Part shown: in pieces, positions 19,301-31,500 of the stretch
Numbering within the stretch: the stretch's first letter is position 1
Layout of the letters: each line of letters opens with the position of its first letter
DNA from: Branchiostoma floridae
Taxonomy: Eukaryota; Chordata; Leptocardii; Amphioxiformes; Branchiostomatidae
Assembly: GCF_000003815.2 (NCBI RefSeq)
Contig: NC_049980.1
Span: 18,345,681-18,409,680, forward strand
Direction of reading: 5' to 3'
Length of the DNA: 64,000 bases
The notes under the pieces: generated by a model
What the model was told of the DNA's origin: nothing
Databases searched by the model: none
What the model saw: only the letters and a program-made list of their open reading frames with translations
Position numbers and translations under genes: made by a program

Positions 19301-22300
19301 TATACGGGGTGTGTTCGCGTCATAACACAGTCCAGAAACAGTCTACTGCATCATAATTTGTTTGTTTAGAGCATTTGCGTTGCAAATGACAAAGCGAGGC
19401 AAAGCGTCCCACACAATTCATGTTATCATTACTTTCAGGAGGAATGTGAAGTATCAGAGCATAGCCAGACGAGGATATACCAGTCTTAACCCATGGTCTT
19501 TGAAAGAAAGGGAAGCGCTCATTCGCGGCCAAACATTCTTCTCCCCTCTGCCGCCTACCATAGTGAGAAGTACTGCGCCTACCTGTTCCCACCTCGGCGA
19601 CGTTTTAATTTAGAGCCCGGATGTAAATCATAGAGTGGTAGCACGGGTAGTCTTAAAACACATCAACAGTATAGCACAAACGTGTAATAGTTTCTTATTT
19701 GAAAACAAACATGTTCTTGTAGTGGATATCAACAAATAGTACATTCTTCAAAGACTTGGGTAAGAAAATAAACAATTCGTTACTTTCGAAAAAAACACTG
19801 TGTGCAACACGGAGACACTAGGCTTACAGAAAGAGCTGTAAGTTAATAGAGGAGGATGAAAACCTGTTATCACTGCAGATGATCACACATTCCTGTGTTC
19901 TCTATGGACTGACGGAAACTGGTCCGACCTCTCTTACCGCTTACACCGGGCGCTTAACAATGGGTGCAGAGATAATTGTTTAGGACAAAAGTTACCAGTG
20001 AAATTTCTAAACTGCCCCATTAGAAAGATACGCAAATTGATTTGAATTTGAGAGAAGGGTTTTCCTGACAGGTTGTAGACTGACATTAACAAAAAAACAA
20101 AAAAAGGCCAACCTGGTTCCGACGTTTACAAGACGCGTCTTGGGTGAGTGCGTCTAATTTGACCCCGCCGCAGGCTCAGTTACAGTACAGGATAATTATT
20201 ATCTTCATTCCTGCATAAATGTCGCAAGCAATGTCGTCCAGCTGTAACAAACCTGTCATTCCAACTCCAAGTCAAATACTTCTATACACACATGGACGCG
20301 AAGGAACACCCAAGGTAAAAAAGCCAAAACGAGTAAAGTAAATAGCTCCGGAATGAAGCCTTGTATAGATATACACTGAAAATGAATCGAAAGATAAGAT
20401 GTGGAAAGCAGCTACGATTGATTATTACCAGCATTAAACTACAGTCACGGCGTCTCCCAAGCAAAACATCACGCAAAGTGGCACCGTGTCCCAGCATACC
20501 TTGTTTTAGGGTCACTAGTGGCAAGAGCGCCTACAGTTATTACACACTTTGATGATTTATCATTAGAGCATTGATCTGACGCTATGAACACTTTTCAGTG
20601 CCCTTACGAAGTTGAAAAATAATGCTGTGTATGACATTTTGCGTTTTCTACCCTACATAGTGAGTACGGCAATTCTAATAAAGTAAGTAGACAAACGTTT
20701 GGCAAATCTTGATGTTTTGGAAGTAAGCATCGAAATACACGTGACTCTTTCCTCTGTAATGTTTGCTGTGTTGTCCCGCAGGTTGGACAGTGCTGACCAG
20801 ATTATCAATGATCTGGAGGTGGAGCTGGCAGCTGTGAGGAAGGTAAGGCTGGGAACCCCTGCATACGAACATCAGTGTCTACACAAAACAAACCGAGCAC
20901 AAAACATTCACGGCTAGTTGTTTATCCCACAGAAATGTCATACAGAAAGTAGGTTGTGTCAAGATTTCAGCTGTGTCGATACAATTATTGCAGATGAAGC
21001 AATAATTAGTGAGTGTTTGAATATGACATACATGTAAGAGTGTATTGTGACAGCTTGGCCTTTGATCTGTCTCCTGTTCAGGCATACCTTAAGACTTAAG
21101 ACATGTAAGAAATGCCAACGCTGGTGGCACGTAATGTTGAAAAGCCGGTTGGACAGCATCATAGTCTCTGTTCTACAATCACGAGTGTGTTGTGATGTTT
21201 CATTCCAAAGATAAACTATGTGATTCATGGTCGCTATGCAATGACCCGTATCTCCCCTTTTCCCCGAAACATTTAGAGGCACGAATCGCAAATTACGCCT
21301 ACGCGCGTGTACGCTAGGAGGCCTCAACACATAGTTTCAGACACACAGATCAATTACTGTAACTACGCCCAATATGCGATTAGACGTTCGCGACACGGAA
21401 AGACATAATGACCGCTTTTGGTGCCCAAAAGAGTTGCAATCCTGAACAATTTACAATTGAATGTGTCAGCTGACAATTGAATATAGACGTAAGAAACGAC
21501 ATGTAACACACCAAGGATCTCCATCTCATCACATATTCGCTCTTCTAATAGGATTGTGACGACGCGACTGTGGTGAAGGTGGACATGGAGAGTAAGCTGG
21601 AGATCATGAAGACCGAGATCGCCTTCCTGAACGACTACCATGAGCAGGTAAGTGTCTGTGGTGTCCGCACTGTACTACAACATAGTTACGCACTCTTTCC
21701 ACGCAAGCTACGACTGAGCTGCAACGACTAAGCGACAAAAGTTTTAAAAATATCTCAATTAATTTCATAGCTAAAGAACGAATTGTTTTACATTTTGTGT
21801 GTTTTGTAGTCTTTAGAATCATACGATTAAGTCTTGGGCCTTATAGAAAGTGCAGTTGTCCTTAGTGAAAGCAAAGATTTGTGCTAAAAGTACAAATGTT
21901 TACGTATTTAACCACTCTATTTGCGCCTGAGAAAGATAACCGTACTGTTGCGCTCTCACTGCAAGACTTTCTTGCTATGATATCTCCGCGACCTACACCT
22001 TACCATTTCCCTCCGTGTGTAACAGCAAATCCTGGAGCTGGAGGACCAGCTGCGCCAGCGCATGTCCGTGGTGCCGGCTGTCATCGAGTCGGACCACACC
22101 TATGAGATGCAGGAGGTGATTGACAGCCTGAGGGCTGAGTACGAACAGACAATCCGCAGGCATCAGCAAGAGGCTAAAGACTGGGCCGAGACAAAGGTGA
22201 GATAAACTCTTTGCGCTTCATCCATCCATACTCAATTTCTGGGATCTTTCATAGCATTAGACCATCTTAGTTGTCCAATTAGGTTTCCTTGCCTTAGTTA

Positions 22301-25300
22301 AGATTGTCCACTAGTTAGCACGTCAAGCGAACTGCAGGGGATAACCTCAACAATCTTTCTGCGACCCTATCGCAGAGGAAAAGTATTACAATTGAAGTCT
22401 GTGTTTTAGTTTAACTTCACCCTGCTACCTAATCCCGTCATCAATACAAATTTGGTAACAAATGAATGGCTATCATAGAGACTGAAGGTTAACAAGTCAT
22501 CTAACTGGGAGAACTGTAATTCACAGATCAAGATCCAAAAGGACGACACGCTGAAGATCGAGGGCCTGAGGCGGGAGCTGAGCGAGTGGAAGTCGAAGGC
22601 TACAACCGCAGAGATGAAGATCGCCAGCTACGAAGGCCAGGTAAATATTTGTGGCGTTGCATATACACTTCATTGATAAATACTAGTATGCGCATCATAG
22701 TAATGAACAAAGGCGCGTTATGTTAGACAGAACATTGATATCGAGTCAACGTTGCACAATGGAGTCAATATAAGCAATTGCTTTGGTTTATAGTACATAT
22801 CAAAGTCATAAGCATAGCGAACAAATCACCACCTAACAAGTCTCTTTAAAAAACAGACAACCAAGTACTAGAAGTAGCTTTTTATTCTGACGTTTGTTTG
22901 CCGTCTGTGTCCACAGCTGAAGTCTATCCGTGAGCAGCTACACGAGCAGGAACTGCGTCACGAGAGGGACCTGAACGCCAAACAGGACGCCATCAGGGAC
23001 TTGGAGGCTAGCATTTCCGAGATCAAGTGGGTTCTCACGCTTGTGTATCTAACACTAGTGGAATAAATCATTGACTCATCCAGACACCAGTCAAGTTGAA
23101 CCAAAGGACTGCCTTACTGTAGTCGTTTGGCAGTCTGCCAACAAACAGAATGCTACCAATACTAACATGCTGGGTTTGGTTTCCTCAGGGCCCGACTTTC
23201 CGCTCAGCTGAGGGAGTACCAGGACCTGATGAATCTCAAGCTCAAACTGGATACAGAGATCGCCGCCTATCGGGAGCTGCTGGAAGTGGAGGAGGAACGT
23301 TACAGCGCCATAGAATTTGCAGCTCAAGAAGCATCTCAAAGTACGACTTCGAGAATGATGTCTCTTGCTTGAATTAATAAAACAGGTAAAACGAAGCATT
23401 TGTCGTTTGCTGAGGCCGTGAACATCCCTTACGAGTTGTTCTATTTTGTTTTCAGCGAAGACCGTGAGCATCGAGGAAGTAGAGGAGCGACACAAAGCGG
23501 AGCTCGCCCGCCTGGAGGCTGACATCGAGCGGTACAGGGCTGATATCGCCAACCTGCAGGAGCAGCTCAAGCTGGTTGGTACCTTGGATCTCAACATGGA
23601 AATTTCCTTTCAAAACGTCTTATCAAAAATCTGCTTGCATATACCCCTGTCACATTACGCGAAAATCGATCGGACGACGTTTCTGCGAGCTCTAAGTGAC
23701 ATTTTCGTGAGTAAGACGTCCTATGTCTTACGATCATCCCGCGATTTTTCGTGATCGCCGGTCGGGGTCGTACGATGGTCACGGTGCAGCGAAATATGTT
23801 CTTAATATAAGCGACAAGTCGTAGGAGATATCGACAAGTCGCAGGACAATACCGGCGATCGCACGAGCCTCGCTTAAATGTGACAGGGACAGTGTTTGGG
23901 CGACAAATACGCAAGACCCTCTGAAGATCTTAAAATTTGCCGACCTTCCTGCGATCGCGAAGTACATCCGAAGATCGTATATAGTGTGACAGGGGTATTA
24001 AGACGATACAAGTTGACCAATTTTCCTCATAGGTAGGGGACTTAATCTAAGTTGTTTTAGACCATGTTGAGAAAAATAGGATATATATACGCAATAATCG
24101 TAGCGTGAATCTGATATGACCTTGAAACGCAAAAAATGTGAATTTTTGTGTTCTTTAGATAGTTAATTTTCCTTTTCTTTTCCATGGACATTGCCATGAT
24201 TACATTTCCAATTCCATTTCAATCCCACATTATCTCTGCGCTAGTTAAACGGCGTACAGGAGGTAGAGGAGGATAGATTGAAGGAAAAGATCCAAGAGGT
24301 GCGACGATGTGTACAAAATACTTAGGCAGTATTTTCATAATATGTAAACAATGTTAGAAATACAATCCAAAAATGCAATCAGATAAAAGGTATTGTAACT
24401 GCTTGAAAAAATGCCATCCGTAAATTGCACTGTTGAAATTGATCGGTCATGAGCGCCACCTGTCGTTTCATTCCATATGACATTTCATCCAGCTCATTCA
24501 TACACTTTCCACATGTCACTCCACCAACCTGCAGATCGAGTCGCGCAACTCTAACACATCTCTGGAGTTCAAGACCGAGATCGACGGCTACAAGTCCCAG
24601 ATCGCTGGCTACACCGCGGAGATCAACGGCTACAGGTACTTAGCTCTTACGTAGAACTTAAGTCCAGTTATATGTTTGCCGCTCGAGCTTTTGTATGGCT
24701 GAAGGAATGGTTTCAGATTCATGTGACATCTTTATAAGAAACAATCTTAGTAAACCAGCTATCCACGTAAGTTGTACGCGCTTGCAGTGATATTACATTT
24801 TCATGCTATGGAAAGGTAACGACTCACCTCCATGGTACCTTCACATGTTGTTCTACTTGACTTCAACTTTAAATTTGTCTCCGTCCCACTCATTCTTAAG
24901 AAGCCCATGCTGTTAACTTTCGTTGTTAAATCTACGGCTCAAGCTTATAAAAATATGTTTTCATCAAGTTCATGACAATTTCAGACTTTTTGAACGGACG
25001 GGGTGATTTTTTTGTCCGTCCCAGCAAGCAAATTTCCTTCTTGGGAGGGAGGGACGGGTCCTGGAGACAGCCCTGGGTCACCGTCAAGTACAAACATTCT
25101 GAAGTGTTGATATACTTGAGAACAATATGTGTATGTGAGCCTTAGTATCAGCATGGGCAAAAATTTACAGAAATGTTGTTAAAAACTATTAAATGCTTTT
25201 GTTGTCCGAGGTTATATGTATAACGTATTGACTTTACCGACTACTGTCAGGTCTGAGATTGCCAGCCTGCAAGACCGTCTACGCGAACTGGACGCCAGGA

Positions 25301-28300
25301 GGGAGCGGGAGGTCCAGGCGAAGGTGGACATCATCAACGGTCTGGAGGGACAGATCCGGGACCTGAGGGGCGAGGTAAGCATAGCGCAACATTCGTATTA
25401 GAACATTCTCACCCAGCGAGCAAGACAACGTTTGTAGCTGATACAACTGTACAACTTATCATTGCAGACGTTAGTATCATCCACAACAATTTTTTGGGTG
25501 GCACAAATAAGTGCATCATCACAAAACTCATCAAGTATGGATATAAATCCTGAAAACCACAGTCATAAAGACATTGACGGAATTAGGTACACACAATATC
25601 AAAGCTACTGTAAATAAGAACAAAAAGAAAAGTATATACATGACATGTAACTAACCACTTGTCCGCCCACGGTGTCCGCCAGATCCACAGCGTGCAGTCC
25701 TCGGTCCAGTCTTCAGCCGTGTTTGAGAAGCAGGTTTCTGGACTGGAGAGTCGCATCGGCTCTCTGCAGGGCGAAATCGACAGCAAGCTGGCCATCATCC
25801 GCGAGAGAGACACCATGATTGCTGACCTACGAGCACAGATTGCTCAGCTGAAACGCGACCTGGAGGCGGTAAGGGTGGTCCATACGAAAGCTGTGATTCG
25901 TGGAGATCTATGTTTTCCGTGTCACATAACTATGCCAGAGCTTTTGCCGAAAGTTGAAGGATATGAATGGCATACAAGAATGCGCATCAAGCGGTACTTA
26001 TTTACGTTCATGACTGCTTTACTTACTGATACATATTATCATTACTATTGATACGTATTATTACACAGGGCAAGCGTGATGTTGATGCTAAGTGGACACT
26101 GGAGATCAACGAAAAGACCAAGATCATCAGCCGACTGGAATCTGAGATGGCTGCCCTGCGCCTTGAGTTGTCTGGCAAGGCAAAGGAATACCAGGTAATG
26201 CATGGTGCATGTAACTACTGGTTTGGTTTACTGTTTTGTAACGGCCCACTCATGTTTGTTGTCATAATTTTGAGAAAAGAACACTCTACTGATAACAGTT
26301 GGGTGTTCGACTCTCTTTCTAACTTGCTATCGATTTTTTGACCTTATTTGTAGACACATTTTTGCATCATGTATGGTACTTTGAGTTAATTTTTGTCAAA
26401 AAGTGGAGAAAAGTACCCGAGTGCATCATAATGTGAATATATTTTAAGATGTCTTTCGTGTTTTCCTAGAATCTGCTGGAGGCCAAGATGATGCTGGAGA
26501 AGACACTCCGTGAGTCTGAGGAGCGTCACAAGAAGGAGCTCCGTGGAAAGGAGGACTTCATCCACGATCTGGAGCGGCAGAAGAACGAGCAGATCGTGAA
26601 GCTGGAGATTGCTCTAAAGGAGCTGAGGGGACAGATAGACGGCAAGTCGTCCGGCTATGACGATCTCAACCGTGCCAAGCTGGCCCTGGAGAGGCAGCTG
26701 CAAGAGATGGAGAGCAGGTTCGTAACAACATTGTTTCAACCCTTGCTACGAGGGAACAGTCAAAACTGCACAAGTCACCATCTCTACATAAGGACCATCT
26801 ATCCAATGTGACCACGTTCCTTCGGTCGCTTAAATAATTTTCCTATTGCCATTATCATTAAGAATTCTGTGCACATATACAAGATTTCACTGGTTCCCTG
26901 GGTGGTCAGTTTTGACTGTATCGTATTTATCGCCTACTAGCTATCATAACACTTGCATGAGCAATCACATCATTGACCTTAGGTCTTTGGAAAGGGTTGA
27001 CAATGTGGCTTAGTATCACATCACAAGCATTATAATAGTTTTAACGAAAACTCTGTGATGAGTCGTCTGTGTTGATCTTGTGTATCGGTGATCAGGTACC
27101 AGAGGGAGCTGAGTGAGAAGACTAGGATGATCAGCAGTCTGGAGACGCGCGTCAGTACCACCTCCGTCAGCCAGACCACCGAGCTGGAGGGCCGCTTCAA
27201 GGGCCAGATCAGCACTCTGGAGGCACAGGTCTGCACAGTGGCATGCTTGTGACTACGTCTACATCAGAGACAAGCTGGTGTAACCCAGGGAGCTCTAATC
27301 TAGATCCAACCACATTTACCTTGTCACAGAAAAGAAAGATTGATTGAGTTCATGCTAGGGTCACATTTTCACACCGGCGATCAGCCGAGCCTTGGACTGG
27401 AATTTTTGCCCTACCATTGCATTTGCACCGACATGGAAAGTGAAAGTCTGTCAGTATTGGATAGATTTTAATAATATCACCTGTCAATTTGCCCTTAGTT
27501 ATTTTTTCCTAAACATATCATGTGTATTTGTCATTGCATCTGCAGTTGGTCAGCCTACGCGGTGATCTAGCCGCCATGACCCGGGAGCGCGACATGTACC
27601 TGCGGGAGAGGAATGAGCTGCGCGTGGCGCTGGAGGGCGTCACTTCCGAGAGGGATCTGTGCTTCCGTGAGCGCGCCGAGCTGCGTGCTAATGCATCTGC
27701 GTAAGTCCAGACCTATACAATCGTCTTGCAATCGTGCTTATTTCCTGTGGCTCGTGGTAGTGTAAGTCGCGCTATACTGTAGCAGAATTAAACCGTGACT
27801 TACAGTTTTTATATGCATGTACATCGATTCATGTTTCCAAGATGACAAAAATGGACGTCCACATGTTACTTCGTTTTGCAGAAGCATGACCGTCGTTGAA
27901 GAGGTAAAGCAGACCGTTGTTGAGGAAGTGAAGGCAGTAGAGACACCTGGTATGTCACGTCTCATTATCCCATCCCTGCAGCATGTTTTATATCCTCTTT
28001 GAAATCTGTGTAAGAAACATCACATATCATAAGAGGTGCAATCGTCCATGCAGCACCTTATAGACCCAATAAACGAACAACCCCGAAGCAAAATTGAACA
28101 AGAGTTTGGAGACATCACACCTGCATGAAATATTCATTTTTTTAATAAATTTCTTGTTCTATCTTGTCTCTGTAATAATGCAAATATGGCTGACTATGCA
28201 AATATGGCTGTAAATCCATTTTAAGTAATGGTTTCTCTGATAGAATATATTGTACATGTGAAAACCTGTTCTTTTGGCAGAATTCCGAATTATACAAATG

Positions 28301-30724
28301 ACTCACATTTACATCTTAAACTATGGTAATGCTGACATTTAACTAACTAAGTTACACATGTCACACATATGAAATGGAAGTATCATTTACCAAGGAATCA
28401 TGGGATAGTCACATGAACTATACATACCCTAATTTGCATAGTTGGTATCTGTAAATGTTCCACCTGCCATTAAGTACAAATGGTACACGTTATTTAAACT
28501 CCTATTATGGAAAAAAACATACCAATCATAGATAATATAGTTCACAAATTCCAGAGCAAGCAACTTGAGGGCCAAAATTAACTTTGACCTTCATCTTCCC
28601 AAAACCTATCCACATAACAGACACACCCCTCTTTGAAAATGGCATGGCCCATAATGAGGCCCACTTAGATGTAATTTGACCCTTATGTAGCCAGGGGCAA
28701 CAGAAACCTTCCTTTGGAGACTACCTATGTGCCTCTGGAGTCACTTCTATTAACAATTAAAACCAAGCAGAGTAGAGTAACCCCGAATTAACACAGAAAA
28801 TCAACATTCTGTACAAGGTTCAAAGTCAATTAGGCCTAAAATCAAACCTGACCGTCTGGCCACCACACCACACCTATCTACTAAATACCATCGCAATAGA
28901 ACTCTGCGTACTGGAGATATATCGCCGGAAACGCACCAAAACACACAAAACACAAACCTCAACACTATACCTGCATTTCACGCAGGTGATTATCCTCTTA
29001 TTAGCTGTACAAGGGGTCAGAGAAAAGATGAAGCAAGCAATTACAGACTGGTTGTAGAAAACACGATTTACAGAAGCTAGGCATACCGTCCGGAGCCATA
29101 GCGGTTTAACTTTATGGTTTGACAACCTTCCTTTCCACAGCCCCACGAAGGTCAGGTGGCTTCATCCGTATGAACTTCTCAAAGAAGGACCTAATGTCCA
29201 TCTTAGTCCAGTACAAATTCTTCATGACCTACATGCTGAGCGGAGTAAGTCTGACGGAGCGCAGTGGGACCCTGTACTTGGAGCAGAAGGCTGCTGTTGT
29301 CAGGTATGTCGTGTTCTCGCTGCGTAGTGTTGCCACTGTAAGCTTCATGTACAGTAGTTCAGTTAGAGATGCACAAGGGTGGTGCTTTCACGTTCTAACG
29401 AAATAATGCCAAGACTATGTCAAGCATTGTCGTAACGGTCTCGTGAGCCTATTTGGCACAATGGTACTTCACTACATTTGTATCACCTCTACTATCGGAT
29501 GTATTTATCTCGGGGATAATCACTTATATTGATACACCAATCGCTCATCCCAATCCAGCCAGAACCAGTTGTGGAACCTGGAGGATAAGGTGATCATCAG
29601 CTCGTCCAGCGGCCTCGCTCTGGAAGTGAAGGGCGGGCGTAACGAGGTGGGGACCGAGGTGGTCCTGGCCCGGCGCACCGGGTCAAAGGCACAGAAGTGG
29701 GATGTGAGTTACCGAACATCTATCATCAGTTCTCACGAATGATGTATATGGCTTTGCGCATTTGTGTTTTTTTTTGTATGATAAGGAATTGTAATGTAAT
29801 TAAGCCATCGATTTGCCAACTGTTATCTAAAACATCACTCTGATTATTGTACGAATACATAAGCTCTAGGCTATTTAAATTACTAGACGATTATTCAAGA
29901 CTATTTATAAAGAAGAAGAATATCTGATGGTGAAAAACATACAGCACAGAGTGGCTGTCACTAAACTCCGGATTAGTTGCCACAAGTTACATATCGAAAC
30001 TGGAAGGCACAACCGCACCCCTCTGCAGCATAGAGTCTGCCAATTTTGTGATCTACAACATGTAGAAGATGAACAGCATTTTATTTTACACTGTAAATTG
30101 TACCATAATGAACGGATTGTGCTTTATGAATATATCAGAAAAGAGTTCCCATATTTTGAACATCTTAATGCAACGGATAAATTTCTATTTTTGATGCGCC
30201 TAGACAAACCCTGTATATCAAACATTATATGTTCTTATATCTACACCTGTACAAAGAAGCGAGAAGATGTCGACCATCCTGTTAGCTTAGCACCTTCAAC
30301 TAGTTAAATTGTATCCTGTTTTTTTTTTTTCATATATTTGTTATTCTGTTATCAGTCATGTCTGTTATCAGTGACCTGTACCTAGCCCGTCGAGGCATGA
30401 ATGTACAATAAAGGTCTTTCATTCATTTATCATTTAAATTACACGGGATGGGCTGCATGTATTGATGTGATTCCAAAGGGGGGTGTCCAAACCACCCAAT
30501 GATACTAATAAGGGTACAATTTCATTCAGACTGATCTGAAGGAAGATATTAATCAATACAACCAACTGACGTTTCCTCCCTGACTTTTCCAGATCGACTC
30601 CGATGAGATCATCACGACAGCCCTTGGTGATCTCATCTTGGACCTTGTTGACGGGAAGCTCGTCTTGAACAAGCGTGGAGCAACCGGCAAGCGCCAAGAC
30701 TGGAACCTACAGATCTACCAGTAG
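16329..30724 (+). CDS. Cytoplasmic intermediate filament protein with extended coiled coil and C-terminal QxW (beta-trefoil-like) domain
   Basis: A filament-forming cytoskeletal protein of about 1007 residues. Exons: 16329-16739, 17505-17659, 20782-20842, 21552-21647, 22026-22196, 22527-22640, 22917-23026, 23189-23340, 23456-23574, 24245-24298, 24535-24635, 25251-25374, 25683-25868, 26069-26194, 26470-26717, 27096-27228, 27546-27700, 27882-27949, 29141-29303, 29559-29703, 30593-30724 (TAG). These total 3024 nt, an exact number of codons. Residues 1-100 are a Gly/Ser/Ala/Arg-rich head. The rod starts near 102 ([19 protein letters not shown]) and ends near 411 with the family signature [19 protein letters not shown]. 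Residues about 424-838 are further coiled coil and about 866-1007 a QxW domain. The ATG at 16329 is preferred over an in-frame ATG at 16203, which would add a Pro/Phe-rich stretch unlike IF heads. The fused tail is unlike vertebrate IFs. Confidence 0.92.
17660..20781 (+). other. 3.1-kb intron of the IF gene
   Basis: Contains the long AACC microsatellite at 18829-19007. Otherwise I see nothing: short frames at 19320-19613 and 20282-20552 show no similarity or splice context. Confidence 0.6.
18829..19007 (+). repeat. (AACC)n microsatellite, about 45 uninterrupted copies
   Basis: A run of about 179 bp of pure ACCA/AACC tetranucleotide inside an IF-gene intron. Because 4 and 3 are coprime it reads as open frames on both strands (PTNQ or WLVG repeats), which are artefacts. 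Confidence 0.97.
23456..27949 (+). other. Second coiled-coil block after the canonical rod end
   Basis: Ten exons (23456 to 27949) continue in frame after the rod signature. They encode about 415 residues rich in Glu, Lys, Arg, Leu and Ile with few prolines. Examples are [60 protein letters not shown] and [20 protein letters not shown]. Heptad-like spacing of hydrophobic residues is evident by eye. A one-off acidic linker ([19 protein letters not shown]) separates it from the C-terminal domain. Exons are mostly 54-250 nt with mixed phases. Confidence 0.85.
23644..23995. mobile_element. 352-bp MITE with CCCCTGTCACA termini, TA target
   Basis: The left end CCCCTGTCACAT and the right end TGTGACAGGGG are inverted repeats. 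TA precedes the left end (23642-23643) and follows the right end (23996-23997), consistent with a TA duplication. The interior is rich in GCGATCG and GTCG words. No transposase frame is present. It is in the intron right after the first post-rod coil exon. Confidence 0.75.
27950..29140 (+). other. 1.2-kb IF-gene intron
   Basis: AT-rich sequence with a short local repeat (AATATGGCTG twice near 28185-28210). No exon, RNA gene or inverted-repeat element that I can support. Confidence 0.5.
29141..30724 (+). other. C-terminal domain with three QxW motifs, ricin-type beta-trefoil-like
   Basis: Three exons (29141-29303, 29559-29703, 30593-30724) encode about 142 residues. Three spaced motifs, [17 protein letters not shown] and [10 protein letters not shown], each follow a block with the pattern of a trefoil subdomain (for example [20 protein letters not shown] then [15 protein letters not shown]). 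QxW three times in about 140 residues is the hallmark of the ricin B-type lectin fold. The first subdomain is the least regular. Whether it binds sugar is unknown. Confidence 0.75.
29880..30430 (+). mobile_element. 5'-truncated non-LTR (LINE-type) retrotransposon 3' end
   Basis: The open frame from about 29882 to 30304 ends in a Cys/His cluster of the kind found at the C terminus of reverse-transcriptase proteins ([19 protein letters not shown], then [12 protein letters not shown]). It is followed by a short 3' tail with AATAAA at about 30409 and a CATT-repeat end. The reverse transcriptase itself is missing, so this is a dead-on-arrival copy. It sits in the last-but-one intron of the IF gene in the same orientation, so its own AATAAA lies in the primary transcript. 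Confidence 0.75.
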
Positions 30725-31500
30725 TCGTGCGCAGCTTAGATAATCTGAACGAGATGAGAGGCACATAGATTGACTTAAGCTACTTTGATTTAGAGTTGGC
30801 ATCCGTCGTCTCAGAAGACAAAGATTTAGAGTAATTATAGTGAAATATATCGCGGGTTGTGGTGTTTAGCGCCAAGTTTGATTCACTTGCTTAGTAAAGA
30901 AGTAATGGAAATCGTCGACGAACAAAAACTAATTAAAACTTGTTAAATGGTGTTTGGATCATAGGAAAGTGTGATATCCTTCTTATTGCTTATTTTTAGT
31001 TGATGGTGAGTTATTTATGCGGTGCTGTAACGAATTTATTTTGCATTTCAAAAGGCAACATTTTCCTGCGTTACGAAGACGTATGTAATTACGTGCCTAT
31101 TATCGCAGTCTCAGGAAACCAAACAGCAATATAATAGTGACGAGAACAAAGGTGATTGAGAATATATTTTGTAAGAACCAATAACAAGCCAAGTCAAAAA
31201 TTGTATTTTTGTCAATCAATGAAGATCTTTTTGATACCAATATTGGAACGCGGTGTATATTCTAATCGTAATTTAACCCTTTTCGTATAATAGATGGTGA
31301 AATTATGTTGTTTCGTATGACCAATTATTCACTATTATCAGCTTGAATAATAAGAACTACTTTTTTTTAAAGATTACCATTTTTAAAGACTACCCAAGAC
31401 ATGTTACAGCAATGTTAAAATCGGACATGGTGGTATTACCGTTTATTCGCACACTCTCACGTTGTATGGCAAAGCAAAGGAAAGCACAGTAATAAAAGCA
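30725..31500 (+). promoter_or_regulatory. 3' UTR and probable polyadenylation signal of the IF gene
   Basis: AT-rich, no open frame. AATAAA at 31491-31496 is the clearest signal after the TAG at 30722-30724. Confidence 0.5.

Larger units (their letters stand above)
16329..23340 (+). other. Head and 310-residue rod of the intermediate filament protein
   Basis: The rod runs from about residue 102 to 411. About 310 residues is the vertebrate cytoplasmic IF length; lamins and most protostome IFs carry 42 extra residues in coil 1b. Both ends of the rod keep the consensus segments needed for head-to-tail overlap, so filament assembly is expected. The head has [20 protein letters not shown] and a [14 protein letters not shown] run, similar in style to keratin heads. 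Confidence 0.85.

Noticed and set aside
29927-30307. 126-residue frame as a host gene
   Set aside because: Cys/His tail and 3' end structure mark it as a truncated LINE in an IF intron.
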